Source of the DNA: Spinellus fusiger
Lineage: Eukaryota; Mucoromycota; Mucoromycetes; Mucorales; Phycomycetaceae
NCBI GenBank assembly: GCA_025094145.1
Contig: JALLLS010000002.1
Location: 372,001-436,000 of the forward strand
Reading direction: 5' to 3'
DNA length: 64,000 bases
Position numbers and translations under genes: made by a program
In this document: in pieces, positions 62,070-64,000 of the stretch
How the letters are laid out: each line of letters opens with the position of its first letter
How positions within the stretch are numbered: position 1 is the stretch's first letter
Notes under the pieces: model-generated
What the model was told of the DNA's origin: nothing
The model's database searches: none
Seen by the model: the letters and a program-made list of their open reading frames with translations, nothing else

Positions 62070-63721
62070 TCAGGTGGACTGTAGAATGTTGTGAGCATGC
62101 GTTCTATGGAAGCAGAAGGATGGGTTGAATGCTATCCTAGTCACTCCTTGGAAGAAGAGAAGAAGAGAAAGAAAAGGGTAGTCCTAATACTGGGTAATCT
62201 AGATGGAGAATAGGAAATGAAAAACAAAACAAAACAAAACAAAACAAAACAAAACAAATTCAAAGCAAACTCATTCTTAGAAACACGGGTTTTTAAAGGG
62301 TTTACTATGAGTTAGTATTGCTATGTGTCCATCCTTTGTTAACATGTCTTGAAACTCCCATTCCTCTCCCTCTTCTATGCTATAGAATGATATATAGGAA
62401 ATAGACCTGCCATGGTGCTGCTAGTTTAGTGTTACTACAGAGACTAGGGTTGCATTGGTATATCTACTTCTAGACTGTTCCTTTCTATGTTATGTTATGT
62501 TATGTTATGTTATGTTTGAAAAATAGACTCAACTCAATGCCCTACGTTCTACACATTCACATCTACCTCCACTCCAAACCTATGTATTGGTAGAGAATGG
62601 CTTTCTTATCATCTTTACCTTTTTATTCTTTATCTATCTATCTATCTATCTATCTATTGGTATGTAACTACTCACAGTCTTGTTGGTAAAGCAAGAGAAA
62701 TGTCTATGGAAAAGAATTGATTTACCTTTCTAGACTTGTCTCTGTCTTCTTTTTCTTAGTCCATCGCACCTTTTATATATAAATATAGAGGTATAGAGTC
62801 TAGCACTGAGATACCAACCCACCTCCAATGGCAGAGAGCAGAACGGATCCTTCTAAAAGACACCTATTCTTTCTTTCTTTGTTTTTCTTTCTATAAATGT
62901 CGCCTTTCGAATCCAAGAAAGCAGGGCGTTCCTTGTCTTTTTCTCTGCCGTGTCACACTATGCATGAATATCGTATGGACGGATCAACAGTGAACTTGTC
63001 TTGAGTTGACGTGAAGGTTTAGACTGCGCCTAGGATACGTTTGTTTTTATACTTTATACCTTTCTTCTTAAAAGCACAACTCACCTAGAATGGGGCCTTT
63101 TTCCTTTGTCGAATGATGAATAGGGAGAAAGAAAAGAAGATGTGTTGATGTTTGTTCAGGATATGAAAAGAAATGCGTCGGTGTATGGCATCATAATAGA
63201 AACAAACATACTCTTCTTCTTTTTCTTCAGGGGTAGATGCCTGCTGCTATTGTTATGGTTGTGGTTGTTGTCTGCTGTCTCCCTTTCTCATACACATAAG
63301 ACACCACTACTTATTCACCATGGCTACACTACAGTCTCCTCCATGTTGTTGTTGCTGTTGTTGCATCATGGTGGTATTCATTGGTATGTCCACTCCTCAA
63401 GACACTTGACTAACAACAAAGAGAAAAGGCATGCCAGGATTCTCATACTAAGCAGGATCAGAACCCCATGCACACCCTACACCCTACACCCTACACACAC
63501 ACACACACACATGCACACACACACATGCACACACACACATGCACACTTTATCATTCTTTGATGACAGCCCTCCCACCTAATGAACCTACAGACGCGACTC
63601 TTATAAGAAACACACAAAGCAGAGCAAAGAAACAAGGATAGAAATAAAAAGACCTGCTTCTTTTTTATTTTCTTTCTTTTCTACATACATGGGCTGGTAA
63701 AAGAGACAGGCTTCAGTAGCC
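61675..63721. other. Intergenic region rich in microsatellites
   Basis: No supportable gene. Simple repeats: (TC)n(TG)n at 62040-62070, (AAAAC)n at 62221-62257, (TTATG)n at 62485-62515, (TATC)n at 62631-62657, and CACCCTA/(CA)n with ATGCACAC units at 63463-63546. Open frames overlapping them are repeat-driven. Confidence 0.6.
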
Positions 63722-64000
63722 TCAGTATCTAATGTGTCTATCCACTCCCTGCTGCCTTGAGAATCGGAAGGAGCCAAGGGTTCGTGGTGTTTCCATGGGC
63801 ATGCGACGAGGCTTGAAAATAAAAAATAAGCAACTGGCTGTGGGTGGCTACATACCAAGTAAGGCATGGAAATCAGGGCGTGGTGTGAGAAGGCGTCAAA
63901 GGAAGACGCAGAGAGATGCGTGGTGGAGAAGGGTGGACGTCTTTTCTGGGGTCGGATTCTGTCTAGCAGTCGAGTGGACTTGTAGGGTGTGTATCTCGAA
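63722..64000 (-). CDS. 3' end of an unidentified gene, cut by the window edge
   Basis: Two exons: one from beyond the window down to 63856, and a last exon 63722-63811, joined by a 44-nt GT-AG intron in phase 0. The visible 77 or so residues are basic and Ser/Arg-rich: TRLLDRIRPQKRRPPFSTTH, FDAFSHHALISMPYL, then PRRMPMETPRTLGSFRFSRQ and a stop after HIRY. The clean splice pair and sustained frame support a real gene. I do not recognise the family; no domain is visible in this tail. Confidence 0.5.

Noticed and set aside
63463..63490. CACCCTA units as possible telomeric repeat
   Set aside because: Only three units, running into a plain (CA)n tract and followed by a normal gene; an ordinary microsatellite.
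62485..63546. Frames over microsatellites near the right edge
   Set aside because: They encode only repeat-derived peptides and overlap on several frames.

Overview
The window looks like nuclear DNA of a filamentous fungus, most probably an early-diverging one (Mucoromycota, perhaps Mucorales). Every host gene is eukaryotic. Most are split by short GT-AG introns (about 42-190 nt). The products (isovaleryl-CoA dehydrogenase, PP1, NAF1, an AVT-type transporter, an SPX-RING ligase, a FAR1-domain factor, a BAR-SH3 protein) and the mobile DNA (Plavaka-like, Tc1/mariner and Fanzor relics) fit that group. No operon, CRISPR array, rRNA or convincing tRNA was seen. The species call is inference.

Layout. 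1-9.2 kb is a compact gene block: a bZIP factor, isovaleryl-CoA dehydrogenase and a circularly permuted mitochondrial-type GTPase on the minus strand, NAF1 on the plus strand (divergent from the GTPase across 149 bp), then PP1 on the minus strand. 9.8-21.3 kb is a nest of mobile DNA: Plavaka-like elements, two Fanzor nuclease relics, a family of Tc1/mariner-type TIR elements, a Tc1 copy, and a frameshifted gene of tandem helix-turn-helix repeats. 21.7-24.6 kb holds an amino-acid transporter and a small GSKIP-like gene. 26.9-31.5 kb is a second mobile block that repeats the Tc1 / TIR element / HTH-gene unit in inverted orientation; here the HTH gene is intact. 31.5-39.2 kb is an AT-rich gene desert with two very old Tc1 relics.

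39.3-43.7 kb carries a short coiled-coil protein (SCOC-like) and a FAR1-domain transcription factor. 44.7-52.7 kb is bounded by two nearly identical 1.2-kb non-autonomous Plavaka-like elements in inverted orientation; between them lie an SPX-RING gene with a C-terminal CaaX box and a truncated copy of the Plavaka-like element. After another gene-free stretch, 55.5-58.4 kb encodes a membrane-anchored M13 (neprilysin-like) protein whose zinc and catalytic residues are replaced. 59.7-61.7 kb encodes a BAR-SH3 (endophilin-like) protein, and the last 280 bp are the 3' end of an unidentified gene.

The host genes are not one pathway. The strongest leads are the catalytically dead M13 protein, the tandem-HTH family duplicated with mobile DNA, the Fanzor relics, and the CaaX-tailed SPX-RING protein. 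Exon coordinates were worked out by hand from reading frame and splice consensus; total lengths and phases close for each gene given a full model.
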